Below, piece after piece: positions 18,140 to 28,546 of a stretch of DNA of 64,000 nucleotides (its first letter is position 1; every line of letters begins with the position of its first letter). Origin of the DNA: Halobacterium hubeiense (GTDB lineage Archaea; Halobacteriota; Halobacteria; Halobacteriales; Halobacteriaceae). The position numbers were made by a program, and so were the translations under genes. The stretch spans positions 2,046,001-2,110,000 of the forward strand of contig NZ_LN831302.1 of the NCBI RefSeq assembly GCF_001488575.1. Direction: 5' to 3'. The notes below the pieces were generated by a model. The model had not been told where the DNA came from, did no database searches, and saw only the letters and a list, made by a program, of their open reading frames with translations.

Positions 18140-18697
18140 CTACCCGAGTTCGTGGTTCAGCACGCCGAGCGCGGTGCGGCCGTCCCGAATCTCGCCGTCG
18201 CGGACGGCCGCCAGCAGGTCGTCGTAGGACTGGGTGGTCACGCGAATTGACTCGTTGAAGTCCAAGTCCTGCTCGCCGGTCGGCCGACACCCCTCCGCGA
18301 GGAAGTAGTGGTGGACGGCGTCAGCGACGCCGTTGGTCGGCTCGAACTCCGCGAACTTCTCCACGCTGTCCGCCTCGTAGCCGGTCTCCTCCGTGAGTTC
18401 GCGGTGGGCGGCCGCCGCGAGGTTCGCGTCCTCGTCCTCGACGCCGCCCGCCGGCAACCCGCGGTTGACGCGGCCGACAGCCTGCCGCCACTCCTCGACG
18501 AGCACCACGTCGCCGTCGGGCGTGAACGCCAGCAGGACGACCGCGGGGTCGTCCACGAGGTAGTCGAAGTCCGTCTCCGTGCCGTCCGGCAGTCGGACGT
18601 CCTCGTGGGCGATTTCGAACCCCGGGCACTCGTAGGCGACGCTGCGGCTCGTCGTCTCCCACGCCAACGGGTCGGCCGGCGAGTCCTCGTCGGTCAC
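18140..18697 (-). CDS. Nudix hydrolase
   Basis: This 185-residue Nudix protein is similar to ADP-ribose pyrophosphatases. The Nudix box GX5EX7REUXEEXGU runs from GGVEDEDANLAAAAHREL to TEETGY (about residues 84-107), followed by FEPTNGVADAVHHYFLAEG. It hydrolyses nucleoside-diphosphate-X compounds with Mg2+; substrate unproven. Translation begins at a GTG (18697). The minus-strand sequence GCCTTTTTTCC (about 18718-18728) lies 22-31 nt upstream and can serve as its TATA element. Confidence 0.9.
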   Translation of the reverse strand: MTDEDSPADPLAWETTSRSVAYECPGFEIAHEDVRLPDGTETDFDYLVDDPAVVLLAFTPDGDVVLVEEWRQAVGRVNRGLPAGGVEDEDANLAAAAHRELTEETGYEADSVEKFAEFEPTNGVADAVHHYFLAEGCRPTGEQDLDFNESIRVTTQSYDDLLAAVRDGEIRDGRTALGVLNHELG

Positions 18698-18746
18698 GGA
18701 CCTGGGTTCGCGCCGCGCGGAAAAAAGGCTGCCGCGAGCGCGCGGG

Positions 18747-19262
18747 CTACTCGACGATGACCGTGGCGTTGGTCGTCTGCTCGTCGTTGAGCGTCACGCT
18801 GACCGTGTAGTTGCCGGGTTCGGCGGGGTTGTTCACGGCCGGGTACTCGACGACGACTACGTCACCGGACGCCAGCGTGTAGCCGGTGTCGAGTTCGACG
18901 GTGAACGAGTAGGCGTTGTTGTTGACGCCGCTGATGTGAGTCTCGTTGAACTGCTCGTCGAGTTCGCCGTCACCGTCGGTGTCGACGCCCAGCGAGACGT
19001 TCTCGTGCTGGGCGCTCTCGACGGTGAAGTTCTCACGCGGATACTCCACGGAGAGGGAGGTCCACTCGCTGCCCGCGACGGAGTCCCCGACGGACAGCCG
19101 GATGGACTGGTTCACGCCCGTCGCGTTCGCCGCGGGGTCGCTCGGTTCCACTACGTCGTCGGTCGGTACCGCGTCGGTGTCGGTGTCGCCGCCGCCGAAC
19201 GCCGCACAGCCCGCGGTCGCCACGAGGGCCGCGAGCGCTACAGCTACTAGTGTTCGTCGCAC
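18747..19262 (-). CDS. Lipoprotein of unknown function
   Basis: The 171-residue protein starts (GTG) with a signal peptide ending in the lipobox VATAGCAAF, so Cys19 is probably lipid-modified. After a Thr/Asp-rich spacer, the mature part is a beta-rich domain with DTDGDGELDEQF, an EF-hand-like calcium-loop sequence (about 95-106), followed by NNNAYSFTVEL and YTVSVTLNDEQ. Several N-x-T/S sites suit surface glycosylation. It is likely an exported, membrane-tethered beta-sandwich protein; I recognise no family with confidence. Confidence 0.8.
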   Translation of the reverse strand: MRRTLVAVALAALVATAGCAAFGGGDTDTDAVPTDDVVEPSDPAANATGVNQSIRLSVGDSVAGSEWTSLSVEYPRENFTVESAQHENVSLGVDTDGDGELDEQFNETHISGVNNNAYSFTVELDTGYTLASGDVVVVEYPAVNNPAEPGNYTVSVTLNDEQTTNATVIVE

Positions 19263-19301
19263 GATTCGGCTTCGAGCGAGAACGCGTGAAAGTCTTCTGG
19301 C

Positions 19302-19838
19302 TCAGAACAGCGCCTCTACCTGCTCGCGGGTCGAGGCCAGCCCGCCGGAGTTGTCCACGACGGCGTGCTCGCGCTCGATGCCGTCGAAGGACTCGCGGTA
19401 CTGCTGGTGGATGGCGAAGTCCGCGTCGCTCTCGTCGTCCGAGCGCTGGCGGATGCGCTCCTCGACGACGGCCTCCTCGCACTCGACTTTCACGAGCGTC
19501 GCCGGCACGCCGAGGTCGTCGGCGGTGTGCTCGACGCTGTCCCGGTGCTCGCGGTGCTGGAAGGTGCCGTCGAGGACGACGCTGTCCCCGCGGTGCACGA
19601 CGGCGGCCGCGCGCTCGAACAGTTCCTCGTAGACCGCGCGGAGTTCCGCGTCAGTGTACTCGGGCTCGGGGAACAAGTCGGTCCGAACGACGTCGGTACG
19701 CAGTAGCTCCGCGCCGAGCAACTCGGCGACGTGTTCGGCGACAGTCGTCTTCCCCGCCCCCGGCAGCCCGCAGACCACCACGACGCGCGGCTGCTGTTCG
19801 GCGTTCGACTCGTTCGCTGTGGCGCACTCCCCGCTCAC
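19302..19838 (-). CDS. P-loop kinase (AAA/zeta-toxin-like fold)
   Basis: This 178-residue P-loop NTPase has Walker A CGLPGAGKTT (about 22-31) and VVLDGTFQHREHR (about 89-101), a pattern seen in small-molecule kinases such as polynucleotide-kinase-like, zeta-toxin-like and AAA_33 proteins. LRTDVVRTDLFP (about 45-56) fits their lid/substrate region. The substrate cannot be inferred. GTG start at 19838 ahead of a Ser/Glu-rich N-tail. It follows the zinc-finger gene on the same strand. Confidence 0.85.
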   Translation of the reverse strand: MSGECATANESNAEQQPRVVVVCGLPGAGKTTVAEHVAELLGAELLRTDVVRTDLFPEPEYTDAELRAVYEELFERAAAVVHRGDSVVLDGTFQHREHRDSVEHTADDLGVPATLVKVECEEAVVEERIRQRSDDESDADFAIHQQYRESFDGIEREHAVVDNSGGLASTREQVEALF

Positions 19839-19901
19839 AGTAATCGAGTGAGAAACGGTGCGCCCGAGATATGAACCTGTGGAATCCGCGTCGGAACGGT
19901 G

Positions 19902-20054
19902 CTACCGCAGTTCGATGCCGGGCTCCTCGCTGAACTCCTCGGCGCACGCCGGACAGAGCACGAGGTCCATCTCCGTCGGCTCGGCGCTCCCCTGCGTGAA
20001 CCGGACCGTGTACCCCTGGACGTCTCCCCCGTTACCGCAGTTCGTGCAGGCCAT
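19902..20054 (-). CDS. Small zinc-finger protein (50 residues)
   Basis: This 50-residue protein reads MACTNCGNGGDVQGYTV at the start and has two Cys-x-x-Cys knuckles: CTNC (3-6) and CPAC (33-36). Together they can bind one zinc ion. The rest (FTQGSAEPTEMDLVL, AEEFSEEPGIELR) is acidic. Haloarchaea encode many such one-domain zinc microproteins, some of which affect growth or biofilm formation. The ORF is complete from ATG 20054 to TAG 19902; it is too short to be called by length-based methods but it is clearly structured. Confidence 0.8.
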   Translation of the reverse strand: MACTNCGNGGDVQGYTVRFTQGSAEPTEMDLVLCPACAEEFSEEPGIELR

Positions 20055-20333
20055 CTGGTCGCTCTACCACGTCGACCCGCGAACCGTTCACGCATTATCA
20101 ATAATGCTATTTTACGGGCGAGCGCAGCGGCAGTCCCACACTCGACGCTGACGCGACCCGCGAACCCGCCGAGGACGCGACGACGGAGACTCGTCAGCGC
20201 GGTACCACTTGGCGATGGAAGTTAAGTGCACGGAGCAGATAGCACCCGCCAGCACGGATTCGGCAACGGAGGGGGCAGCTCCACACGCGGCGACTCGTCG
20301 TCGCAGCCGTTCCGGTCGCGTGCAGCACACACC

Positions 20334-20783
20334 ATGAAGAAAATCAGCTTCGAAACCCCGGACTTCGACGAACGCGGCGTGTCGCCGGTCATCGGTGTTA
20401 TCCTGATGGTCGCAATTACAGTCATTCTGGCCGCCGTCATCGCCAGCTTCGTACTCGGCTTCGGCGACTCAGTCAGCGAAAACGTCCAAGCCGGCGCCGA
20501 CGTCAGTCAGACCAACGACGGCAACGCCAGCGTCACCTGGATCAGTGAAGGGAACGCCCAAAACGTCAGCGTCACCGCCGGAGACAGCGCCAGCGTGAAC
20601 ATGACGGACGTTGGTCAGTCTGTGAAAATCTTCCACGACGGCACCACCAACACGAACGCTTACCAGGGGAATCAGACCATTCAGGTCGGCAGTAGCTCCG
20701 TTCAGGTCACCGTGACTGCCGTCGGAAGCAGCGGCTCTCGGACTGTCGTCACGCAGGAAGAAGTCGAACTGGGCGGCAGCTAG
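20334..20783 (+). CDS. Type IV pilin (PilA-like)
   Basis: This 149-residue archaeal pilin (DUF1628/Pilin_N type) has a class III signal DFDERG followed by [21 protein letters not shown] (the first hydrophobic helix, about 17-38); PibD-like peptidase should cut after Gly15 or so. The mature part is small and rich in Asn, Thr, Ser and Val with several N-x-S/T sequons, as in adhesion pilins. ATG 20334 is preferred because it gives the standard short leader. A T-rich run (20795-20809) after the stop should terminate transcription. Confidence 0.88.
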   Translation: MKKISFETPDFDERGVSPVIGVILMVAITVILAAVIASFVLGFGDSVSENVQAGADVSQTNDGNASVTWISEGNAQNVSVTAGDSASVNMTDVGQSVKIFHDGTTNTNAYQGNQTIQVGSSSVQVTVTAVGSSGSRTVVTQEEVELGGS

Positions 20784-20794
20784 TAACGGCCACC

Positions 20795-20809
20795 GTTTTT
20801 CTGTTATTT
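20795..20809 (+). terminator. T-rich terminator after the pilin gene
   Basis: GTTTTTCTGTTATTT directly follows the pilin stop codon by about 12 bases, like the poly-T sites at which archaeal RNA polymerase stops. Confidence 0.5.
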
Positions 20810-20887
20810 CCGTCGGAGAGCGGCTGCACTCGAAGAACCACACACGGTAGACGAACGCTACGCTGAGTGCCCATCACCTCGGAGAAC

Positions 20888-20912
20888 GCGGGAGAAGTGG
20901 GCCGGCACGAAT
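20888..20912. repeat. Direct repeat copy 1 of tRNA-Pro 3' end (att-like)
   Basis: These 25 bases match 21033-21057 with a single mismatch (G20894 against A21039). The second copy covers the last 15 bases of the tRNA gene plus 10 bases beyond its 3' end. The spacing is 145 bp. A tRNA 3' end duplicated downstream of the intact gene is the usual sign of an integrative element attachment site. Confidence 0.7.
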
Positions 20913-21032
20913 ATTGGATTACGTCGAGACGTGCTCGCTCCGCTGCGCGCGCCTCGCCTCATTCAAATTCGTACGCCGCACACACTGCCATCGACGGACG
21001 AACGACACGCTGGTCGTTCGTCGCGTCGGAGT
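20913..21032. other. Sequence between the two att-like repeats
   Basis: The stretch contains no gene. It holds GCTCGCTCCGCTGCGCGC, an inverted 12-base copy of the tRNA T-arm (ATTCAAATTCGT at 20961-20972, reverse complement of 21053-21064), and an AACGACACGCTGGTCGTT palindrome-like segment (about 21001-21018). It looks like a residue of an excised or decayed insertion. Confidence 0.45.
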
Positions 21033-21042
21033 GCGGGAAAAG

Positions 21043-21115
21043 TGGGCCGGCACGAATTTGAATCGTGGTTACGGCCACCCGAAGGCCGAAGGATACCAAG
21101 CTACCCCACCGGCCC
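21043..21115 (-). tRNA. tRNA-Pro (anticodon CGG)
   Basis: Read on the minus strand, 73 nt fold as a complete cloverleaf. Acceptor GGGCCGG pairs with CCGGCCC, discriminator A. The D arm contains AGCTTGGTA. The anticodon stem CGGCC/GGCCG encloses the 7-nt loop TTCGGGT, so the anticodon is CGG (proline, codon CCG). The variable loop is TAAC. The T arm is CACGA-TTCAAAT-TCGTG. No intron is present and CCA is not encoded. A TATA-like AGCGTTAAAC lies about 28 nt upstream. Confidence 0.93.
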
Positions 21116-21140
21116 GCAGTCTCACGTTGGTTCGTGGTGT

Positions 21141-21150
21141 GTTTAACGCT
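21141..21150 (-). promoter_or_regulatory. TATA element of tRNA-Pro
   Basis: Minus-strand AGCGTTAAAC is centred about 30 nt before the mature 5' end of tRNA-Pro at 21115. Confidence 0.5.
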
Positions 21151-21214
21151 TCCGAATCGGCGAGGCGTGGGTGGTGAGAACACGCGACAGCGCGGCGGTG
21201 AGCGGGTCGCTGAA

Positions 21215-21239
21215 GTTGGCAGATGCCAACGGTACCGTT
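21215..21239. promoter_or_regulatory. Two abutting palindromes upstream of katG (candidate operator)
   Basis: GTTGGCA-GA-TGCCAAC (21215-21230) is a perfect 7-bp inverted repeat with a 2-base centre. It overlaps a perfect 12-base palindrome AACGGTACCGTT (21228-21239). They sit 41-65 bases before the katG start codon, where the TATA/BRE region should be, so a dimeric regulator bound here could control katG. The regulator is not identified. Confidence 0.5.
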
Positions 21240-21258
21240 AACTGGGACGCACGAGTGA

Positions 21259-23499
<2,241 letters not shown>

Positions 23500-23556
23500 C
23501 CGGGTAGCCCGCGGTTCTCTCTATCTCTCTTTCGCGCGCCGCCAGCCCCGCGGCCG

Positions 23557-24000
23557 TCAATCGACGCGCGCTTCCACGTAATCGACCGCTTCCGCGGGCG
23601 TCTCGACGGCTTCGACGTGCGGGGCGTCGGCCGCGCCGAGGCCCGCAATCGGGCGGTCGTACACGGAACTGAGGCCAACCTCCGAGAGCGTACCGCCCGC
23701 GCCGTCCACGGCAATCACGGCGTCGCCGTTCAGCACGACGAGCGCGTTCCGCGCGTGCCCGAGGCCGGTCGCAATAGCCGTCGCCACGTACTCGTTGGCC
23801 GCGTCGCGGTCCTCGCCCGGGAGGATGCCGATGGTGTGACCGCCGGCCTCACTGGCGCCGCGGCAGGCCGCGCGCATCACGCCGCCGAGGCCGCCGCAGA
23901 CGACAGTGTGTCCTCGCTCGGCGAGCAGCCGGCCGACTTCATGGGCGTTCTCGGTTGCGTCCGCGGACGGCGCGCTCGCACCAATCACGCTGACGCGCAT
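23557..24000 (-). CDS. TIGR00725/LOG-like Rossmann protein
   Basis: This 147-residue Rossmann-like protein starts [31 protein letters not shown] and has GGLGGVMRAACRGASEAGG (about 36-54) and AVIAVDGAGGTLSEVGLS (about 95-112). These match the lysine-decarboxylase-like / TIGR00725 family, related to LOG phosphoribohydrolases and to molybdenum-cofactor carrier proteins. Its biochemical role is not established. ATG overlaps the trmY stop (TGATG), so it is translationally coupled to trmY. Confidence 0.82.
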   Translation of the reverse strand: MRVSVIGASAPSADATENAHEVGRLLAERGHTVVCGGLGGVMRAACRGASEAGGHTIGILPGEDRDAANEYVATAIATGLGHARNALVVLNGDAVIAVDGAGGTLSEVGLSSVYDRPIAGLGAADAPHVEAVETPAEAVDYVEARVD

Positions 24001-24590
24001 CAGTACTCCGTGAAGCCGTCGGTGTCGAGGTAGTTGTGCGCGACCGTAATCGTGTGGTCGGCGTGCAGAATCTCGGGGCCGACGCGCACGCGCTGGTCGC
24101 TGCGGTCCGCGAGGAAGACCGCCTCCGCCTCGGTGAAGTCCTCGTGGTCCGAGAGCACGAAAATCGGGTCCTCGGGCGGTTCGACGTCGGCGAGCGCGTC
24201 GCCGTCCTCGTGGAGCTCCACGACGGTCCCGTCGAGGTCGTCCAGCACCGTCTCGAATCCGCGCTTGGAGACGTGGATGCCCGGAGTCGACTCGGCCTCG
24301 CGGTGGCCGATGGCGCGGTCTTTCGCCTCCAGCGCTTGCTTGAGCAGGCCGGCGATGTTGCGCTCGTCGGGGTTCATGTACCGCAACTCGCTGCCGTCGA
24401 TGCGGACGGTCACCTCGTCGCCGAGCACGAGGTGCACCTTGACGTCCCGCCGGACGTCGTGCGAGAGGAACAGCGCGGCGTTGACGCACCGGCAGAGCAC
24501 GTCTAGACGCCCCGCGCCGCCCGCGAGGTCGTCCAACGAGAAGTCGGGGTCGGTCGGCGCGTGGTGGCCGAGCACGACGAACTGGCGCAT
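24000..24590 (-). CDS. trmY: tRNA (pseudouridine-54 N1)-methyltransferase TrmY
   Basis: TrmY is a SPOUT-class methyltransferase that makes N1-methylpseudouridine at position 54 of archaeal tRNAs using SAM. The 196-residue protein starts [32 protein letters not shown] and has the SPOUT knot region [17 protein letters not shown] and [20 protein letters not shown] (about 160-190). The methylation needs the pseudouridine made by Pus10, whose gene begins 325 bp away on the other strand. Confidence 0.95.
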   Translation of the reverse strand: MRQFVVLGHHAPTDPDFSLDDLAGGAGRLDVLCRCVNAALFLSHDVRRDVKVHLVLGDEVTVRIDGSELRYMNPDERNIAGLLKQALEAKDRAIGHREAESTPGIHVSKRGFETVLDDLDGTVVELHEDGDALADVEPPEDPIFVLSDHEDFTEAEAVFLADRSDQRVRVGPEILHADHTITVAHNYLDTDGFTEY

Positions 24591-24915
24591 ACCGACCCAT
24601 CGCAGCCTCGCGATTTACGCCTATCGACCGACCACAGCGCAGCCGACCAACCAACCGACATCCTGGCGGTCGCCGGGAGAGCTTCGCTCTCCCGAGGCCT
24701 CGGAAATCTCCGATTTCCGGCGGATTGAAAGGGCGAGCGGCGATCGACGACAGCGGACGAAGCAAGCACGCGAGCGGAGCGAGCGCGCACAGCGAGTCCC
24801 CCGAGTCGAGCGACGCGAGGGCTTTCTGGAGGAAACGGAGTACATACTGACGGCTGCGAGAAGCCGACACCCGTGGACCGAAGAGTACGTACCAGCGGCC
24901 CGCGACACAACACCC
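24591..24915. other. Divergent intergenic region trmY/pus10 with paired hairpins
   Basis: The 325-bp region has no coding frame I trust. It holds two adjacent perfect hairpins (24675-24719, see separate entry), then a purine-rich stretch with repeated GCGAGCGGAGCGAGCGC-like bases (about 24771-24790). The pus10 upstream sequence GAGTACATACTGAC (24839-24852) may contain its TATA region, but the 64-base distance to the start would leave a leader. Confidence 0.5.
24675..24719. repeat. Two perfect 3-nt-loop hairpins
   Basis: GGGAGAGC-TTC-GCTCTCCC (24675-24693) and CGGAAATC-TCC-GATTTCCG (24701-24719) each have an 8-bp perfect stem and a 3-base loop, 7 bases apart. Similar hairpins recur at 42732, 45150-45193, 45642-45813 and 59925. 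Confidence 0.7.
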
Positions 24916-26199
24916 ATGACAGTCTTGGAGGACGCGCGACGGGTGCTGGCGGAGGACCCGATTTGCGACGCCTGCGTGGGGCGGTGTTTCGCGGAGCGGA
25001 GTTTCGGATTGACGAACGCCGAGCGCGGCCGGGCGCTCCGGACGACTATCGCGCTGGAGGACGACGAGCCGTACGAGGGCGTCGAACCCTCGGAGTGCTG
25101 GGTGTGTGAGGGCGCGTCGGGGCGCTTCGACGAGTTCGCGGACCTCGTGGTCGAGGCGCTCGCCGACCAGCGCTTCGACACGTACCAGGTGGGGACGCGG
25201 GCGCCGCCGCTGGTGGAGGAGAACGAGACGATGCTGCGCGATCTCGCCGATTTGGACGAGGACGCCGGCGAGCTGTTCAAGTCCGAGTGCAACCGCGAGG
25301 TCGGCAAGCGCGTCGGGAAGCGGACGGGCGCGGACGTGGACTTCGAGCGCCCGGACGTGCTCGCGGTGCTGGACGTCGAGTCGGAGACGGTGGACGTGAC
25401 GGTGAACTCGGCGTTCGTCTACGGCCGCTACCGCAAGCTCGAACGCGGGATTCCGCAGACGAAGTGGCCGTGCAGCGACTGCAACGGGACGGGGACGCTA
25501 GTCGACTCGCCGTGCCCGCACTGCGACGGCACGGGCTACCTCTACCCGGAGAGCGTCGAGCAGTTGACCGCGCCGCCCGTCATCGACGCCATGGACGGCG
25601 AATCGGCGTCGTTCCACGGCGCTGGCCGCGAGGACATCGACGCGCTGATGTTGGGGACGGGCCGGCCGTTCGTCGTCGAGGTGGACGCGCCACAGGAGCG
25701 CCACCCGGACCCCGAGAAGCTGGAGGAGGCTATCAACGAGTACGCCGACGGGAAGGTCGAAGTCGAGGGGATCCGGCTGGCGTCCTACGAGATGGTGGCG
25801 CGCGTGAAGGAACTGGACGCGCGGAAGCGCTACCGCGCGCAGGTGGAGTTCGACGAATCGGTCACCGAGGACGACTTCGAGGCCGCACTCTTGGAACTGG
25901 ACGGCGCGACCATCCAGCAGGAGACGCCCCAGCGCGTGCAGCACCGGCGCGCGGAGAAGGTCCGCGAGCGCGAGGTGTACGACATCGAGGGCGAACTCAC
26001 CGACGACACGCACGCGGTCGTCGAAATCGAGGGCGAGGGCGGGCTCTACATCAAGGAACTCGTCTCCAGCGACGAGGGCCTCACGGAGCCGAGTCTCGCT
26101 GGCGTGCTCGGCGTGGACGCGACGGTGACGGCGTTGGACGTCGTGACCGTCGAGGGCGAGCGCGACGAGTTCGAGGACGAGGAGTTCTTCGTGGAATGA
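24916..26199 (+). CDS. pus10: tRNA pseudouridine(54/55) synthase Pus10
   Basis: Pus10 makes pseudouridine at positions 54 and 55 in the T-loop of archaeal tRNAs. The 427 residues have an N-terminal THUMP/zinc domain with two cysteine pairs in CDACVGRCF (about 17-25) and ECWVCEG (about 58-64), a second Cys set CSDCNGTG...CPHCDGTG (about 190-210) that resembles DnaJ-type zinc knuckles, and the catalytic domain with [14 protein letters not shown] (about 248-262) and the RKRYRAQV region. The true start is ATG 24916; a longer in-frame reading enters the trmY region and is not real. The stop overlaps rnhB (ATGA). Confidence 0.94.
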   Translation: MTVLEDARRVLAEDPICDACVGRCFAERSFGLTNAERGRALRTTIALEDDEPYEGVEPSECWVCEGASGRFDEFADLVVEALADQRFDTYQVGTRAPPLVEENETMLRDLADLDEDAGELFKSECNREVGKRVGKRTGADVDFERPDVLAVLDVESETVDVTVNSAFVYGRYRKLERGIPQTKWPCSDCNGTGTLVDSPCPHCDGTGYLYPESVEQLTAPPVIDAMDGESASFHGAGREDIDALMLGTGRPFVVEVDAPQERHPDPEKLEEAINEYADGKVEVEGIRLASYEMVARVKELDARKRYRAQVEFDESVTEDDFEAALLELDGATIQQETPQRVQHRRAEKVREREVYDIEGELTDDTHAVVEIEGEGGLYIKELVSSDEGLTEPSLAGVLGVDATVTALDVVTVEGERDEFEDEEFFVE

Positions 26200-26831
26200 G
26201 GCACTTCGGCGTCGACGAGGCCGGCAAAGGCCCCGTGCTGGGGTCGATGTTCGCGGCGGCGGTCGTCGGCGACCCCGAGGAGCTCCCGGACGGCGTCGCG
26301 GACTCCAAGCGGCTCTCGGCCGCGCGCCGCGAGGAGTTAGACGAGCAAATCCGCGAGGACTTCGAGGTGGGCGTCGCCGAGGTTCCCGTCGAGCGCATCG
26401 ACGACCCCGAGACGGACATGAACGCGCTCACCGTCGACGCGCAGGCGTGCGCGCTCGACGAAATTGCGGCGGACGGTCTCGCAGGCTACGTGGACGCTGG
26501 CGACGTGGACGAGGCGCGGTTCGGGCGCCGGGTCGCGGACGGCGTCACGGCCGACGTGGACGTGACCGCCGAGCACGGCGCCGACGACGAGTACGCGCTC
26601 GTCGCGGCGGCGAGCATCGTCGCGAAGGTCGCCCGCGACAGCCACGTCGCGGACCTCGCAGCAGAGTACGGCGACGTGGGCTCGGGGTACCCGAGCGACC
26701 CGACGACGCGAGAGTTCTTGCGCGAGTACGTCCGTGAGCACGACGCGATCCCGGCCTGCGCCCGGAAGTCGTGGCAGACGAGCCGGGACGCGCTCGCGGC
26801 CGCCGAGCAGTCCGGCTTAGACGAGTTCTAG
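26196..26831 (+). CDS. rnhB: Ribonuclease HII
   Basis: RNase HII cleaves the RNA strand of RNA-DNA hybrids and single ribonucleotides in DNA. It is 211 residues long. The catalytic acidic residues are D7 and E8 in [12 protein letters not shown], and the conserved Asp in [19 protein letters not shown] (about 135-153). [14 protein letters not shown] (about 165-178) is the usual C-terminal signature. Translation is coupled to pus10 by a 4-bp overlap. The stop shares a CTAG with the antiporter gene. Confidence 0.95.
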   Translation: MRHFGVDEAGKGPVLGSMFAAAVVGDPEELPDGVADSKRLSAARREELDEQIREDFEVGVAEVPVERIDDPETDMNALTVDAQACALDEIAADGLAGYVDAGDVDEARFGRRVADGVTADVDVTAEHGADDEYALVAAASIVAKVARDSHVADLAAEYGDVGSGYPSDPTTREFLREYVREHDAIPACARKSWQTSRDALAAAEQSGLDEF

Positions 26832-28435
26832 TCGTTCTCGGGGGTGGGGACGTTGCTCTGCTTGGGGTCGATGCCGCGGCGGCGCGCGTCGAACTCGGAG
26901 AGGCCGTAGACGAGCACGACGAGCAGGCCGATACCGACCGGGAGCAACAGCAGCGGCGTGACGCGCGTGAACCCCCAGACGACCAGCAGGAGCGCGGCGA
27001 CCGCGACCACGGTGACCGCGTAGTACAGCTGCGTTCGTACGTGGTCGATGAGGTCCGCGCCCGTGAACGTCGCCGACAGCACGGTGGTGTCGGAGATGGG
27101 GGAGGCGTGGTCGCCGAAGATGGCGCCCGAGAAGACGACGCCGACGGCGGCCGCGACCATCGTGTGGCTGCCCGTGAGGTTCCACGCCACCGGCACCGCG
27201 ATGGGCGTGACAATGCTCATCGTCCCCCACGAGCTCCCCGTGGAGAACGCGACGAACGCCGCCGTGAACAGCACGACGACGGGCAGCAGTTCGGGCGTGA
27301 GGAACTGCTCGACGGCGTTCGCGACGTACGTACCGGTGCCCAGCGCCTCCACGACGTTCCCGATGGACCACGCGAGCACGAGAATCGTCACCGCCGTGAG
27401 CATGATGCCGAACCCGTCGATGGTGGTGTCCACGCTCTCCCCCAGCGAGAGCACGCCGTACGCGAGCCCCAGGACGTACGTGGAGACGACCATCGCGAAC
27501 GACCCGAAGATGAGCGCGAGCGCGTAGTCGGCGTCAACGACCATGTCGTAGAGGCTGGCGCCGGGCGCGTACCCCGTGTAGAGCGCGGAGCCGACGGTGA
27601 CGGCGACCAGCACCGCGATGGGCGCGAAGAAGGACAGCAGTTTCGGGTTCTCCGTCTCGGGTTCGCCGAGCGTCGCTTCGACGTCCTGCATCGGCCGGGC
27701 GTCGTCGCGGGAGACCTTCCCGGTGGTGGACGCGCGGTGTTCGGCGCCGAGCATTTCGCCGTAGTCTCGGCGGGAGAGCACGACGATGGCGACCATCGCG
27801 ATGGCGAGAATCGCGTACATGTTGAACGGAATCGACTGCAGGAACACCGCAAACGAGTCCGGGCGGTCGGCGGCCGCGACGCCCGCCGTCTGGTAGCCCG
27901 ACTCTATCATCGACAGCTGGAACGCCACCCACGAGGAGATGGTGAGCGTGGCGACGGGCGCGGCCGTCGAGTCCACGATGTACGAGAGCTTCTCCCGGGA
28001 GACGCCGAGGAAGTCGGAGACGTCTTTCATCGTGGAGCCGACGACCGCGGTGTTCGCGTAGTCGTCGAAGAACAACAGCAGGCCCAGCAGCCACGCGACG
28101 ACGCCCGCGGTGCGCTTGCTGTCGATGTGTTCGAGCGCCCAGTCGCGGACGGCGTGGGAGCCGCCGAGGCGCCAAATCATCGCGACTGCCGACCCCAGCA
28201 GGAGCGTGAAGATGATGATTTGCGCGTGGAATATCGAGCCCTTGCCCTCGGCGGACACCTGCGAGATGGAGCGCGCAATCCAGTCGAAGGTCTGCGTGAG
28301 ACCGACGCCGCCGGTGTAGATGACGGCGCCGGACCACACCCCGAGGAACAGCGACAGCACCGCCTTCCGGGTGACGATGGCGAGCGCGATAGCGAGCAAC
28401 GGGGGGACGACGGAGAGAGCACCGAACTCGGACAT
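26828..28435 (-). CDS. NhaC-family Na+/H+ antiporter
   Basis: This 535-residue integral membrane protein has about 11-12 helices and belongs to the NhaC/ArsB-superfamily antiporters. Family hallmarks include [45 protein letters not shown] (seen about residues 131-175, here quoted only in part) and [19 protein letters not shown] (about 410-428). It exchanges Na+ (or a carboxylate such as malate/lactate in some NhaC relatives) for protons across the cytoplasmic membrane, apt for a halophile. It ends in a CTAG shared with rnhB. Confidence 0.85.
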   Translation of the reverse strand: MSEFGALSVVPPLLAIALAIVTRKAVLSLFLGVWSGAVIYTGGVGLTQTFDWIARSISQVSAEGKGSIFHAQIIIFTLLLGSAVAMIWRLGGSHAVRDWALEHIDSKRTAGVVAWLLGLLLFFDDYANTAVVGSTMKDVSDFLGVSREKLSYIVDSTAAPVATLTISSWVAFQLSMIESGYQTAGVAAADRPDSFAVFLQSIPFNMYAILAIAMVAIVVLSRRDYGEMLGAEHRASTTGKVSRDDARPMQDVEATLGEPETENPKLLSFFAPIAVLVAVTVGSALYTGYAPGASLYDMVVDADYALALIFGSFAMVVSTYVLGLAYGVLSLGESVDTTIDGFGIMLTAVTILVLAWSIGNVVEALGTGTYVANAVEQFLTPELLPVVVLFTAAFVAFSTGSSWGTMSIVTPIAVPVAWNLTGSHTMVAAAVGVVFSGAIFGDHASPISDTTVLSATFTGADLIDHVRTQLYYAVTVVAVAALLLVVWGFTRVTPLLLLPVGIGLLVVLVYGLSEFDARRRGIDPKQSNVPTPEND

Positions 28436-28510
28436 ACCTCGACGTTTCGCTCTATCGGCTTAAATGCCACTTTGGCTGGCTGACGCCGCCGGCAGCCGCC
28501 GCCAAACCAC

Positions 28511-28520
28511 AGGTTTATCG
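28511..28520 (+). promoter_or_regulatory. TATA element of nucS
   Basis: AGGTTTATCG lies 27-36 nt before the nucS ATG at 28547, predicting a leaderless transcript and supporting that start. Confidence 0.55.
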
Positions 28521-28546
28521 GTCGGCGCGGCAACCGAGTGGAGACG

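Noticed and set aside
20914-21177. Plus-strand open frames over the tRNA-Pro region
   Set aside because: They run across the tRNA gene and the att-like repeat. Their composition is not coding, and a structural RNA explains the sequence.
24034-24915. In-frame upstream extension of pus10
   Set aside because: The extension is antisense to trmY and has no homology. The ATG at 24916 gives a normal Pus10 N-terminus.
24591-24915. A tRNA or small RNA gene in the trmY/pus10 gap
   Set aside because: No cloverleaf or box C/D pattern was found. Only the two hairpins stand out.
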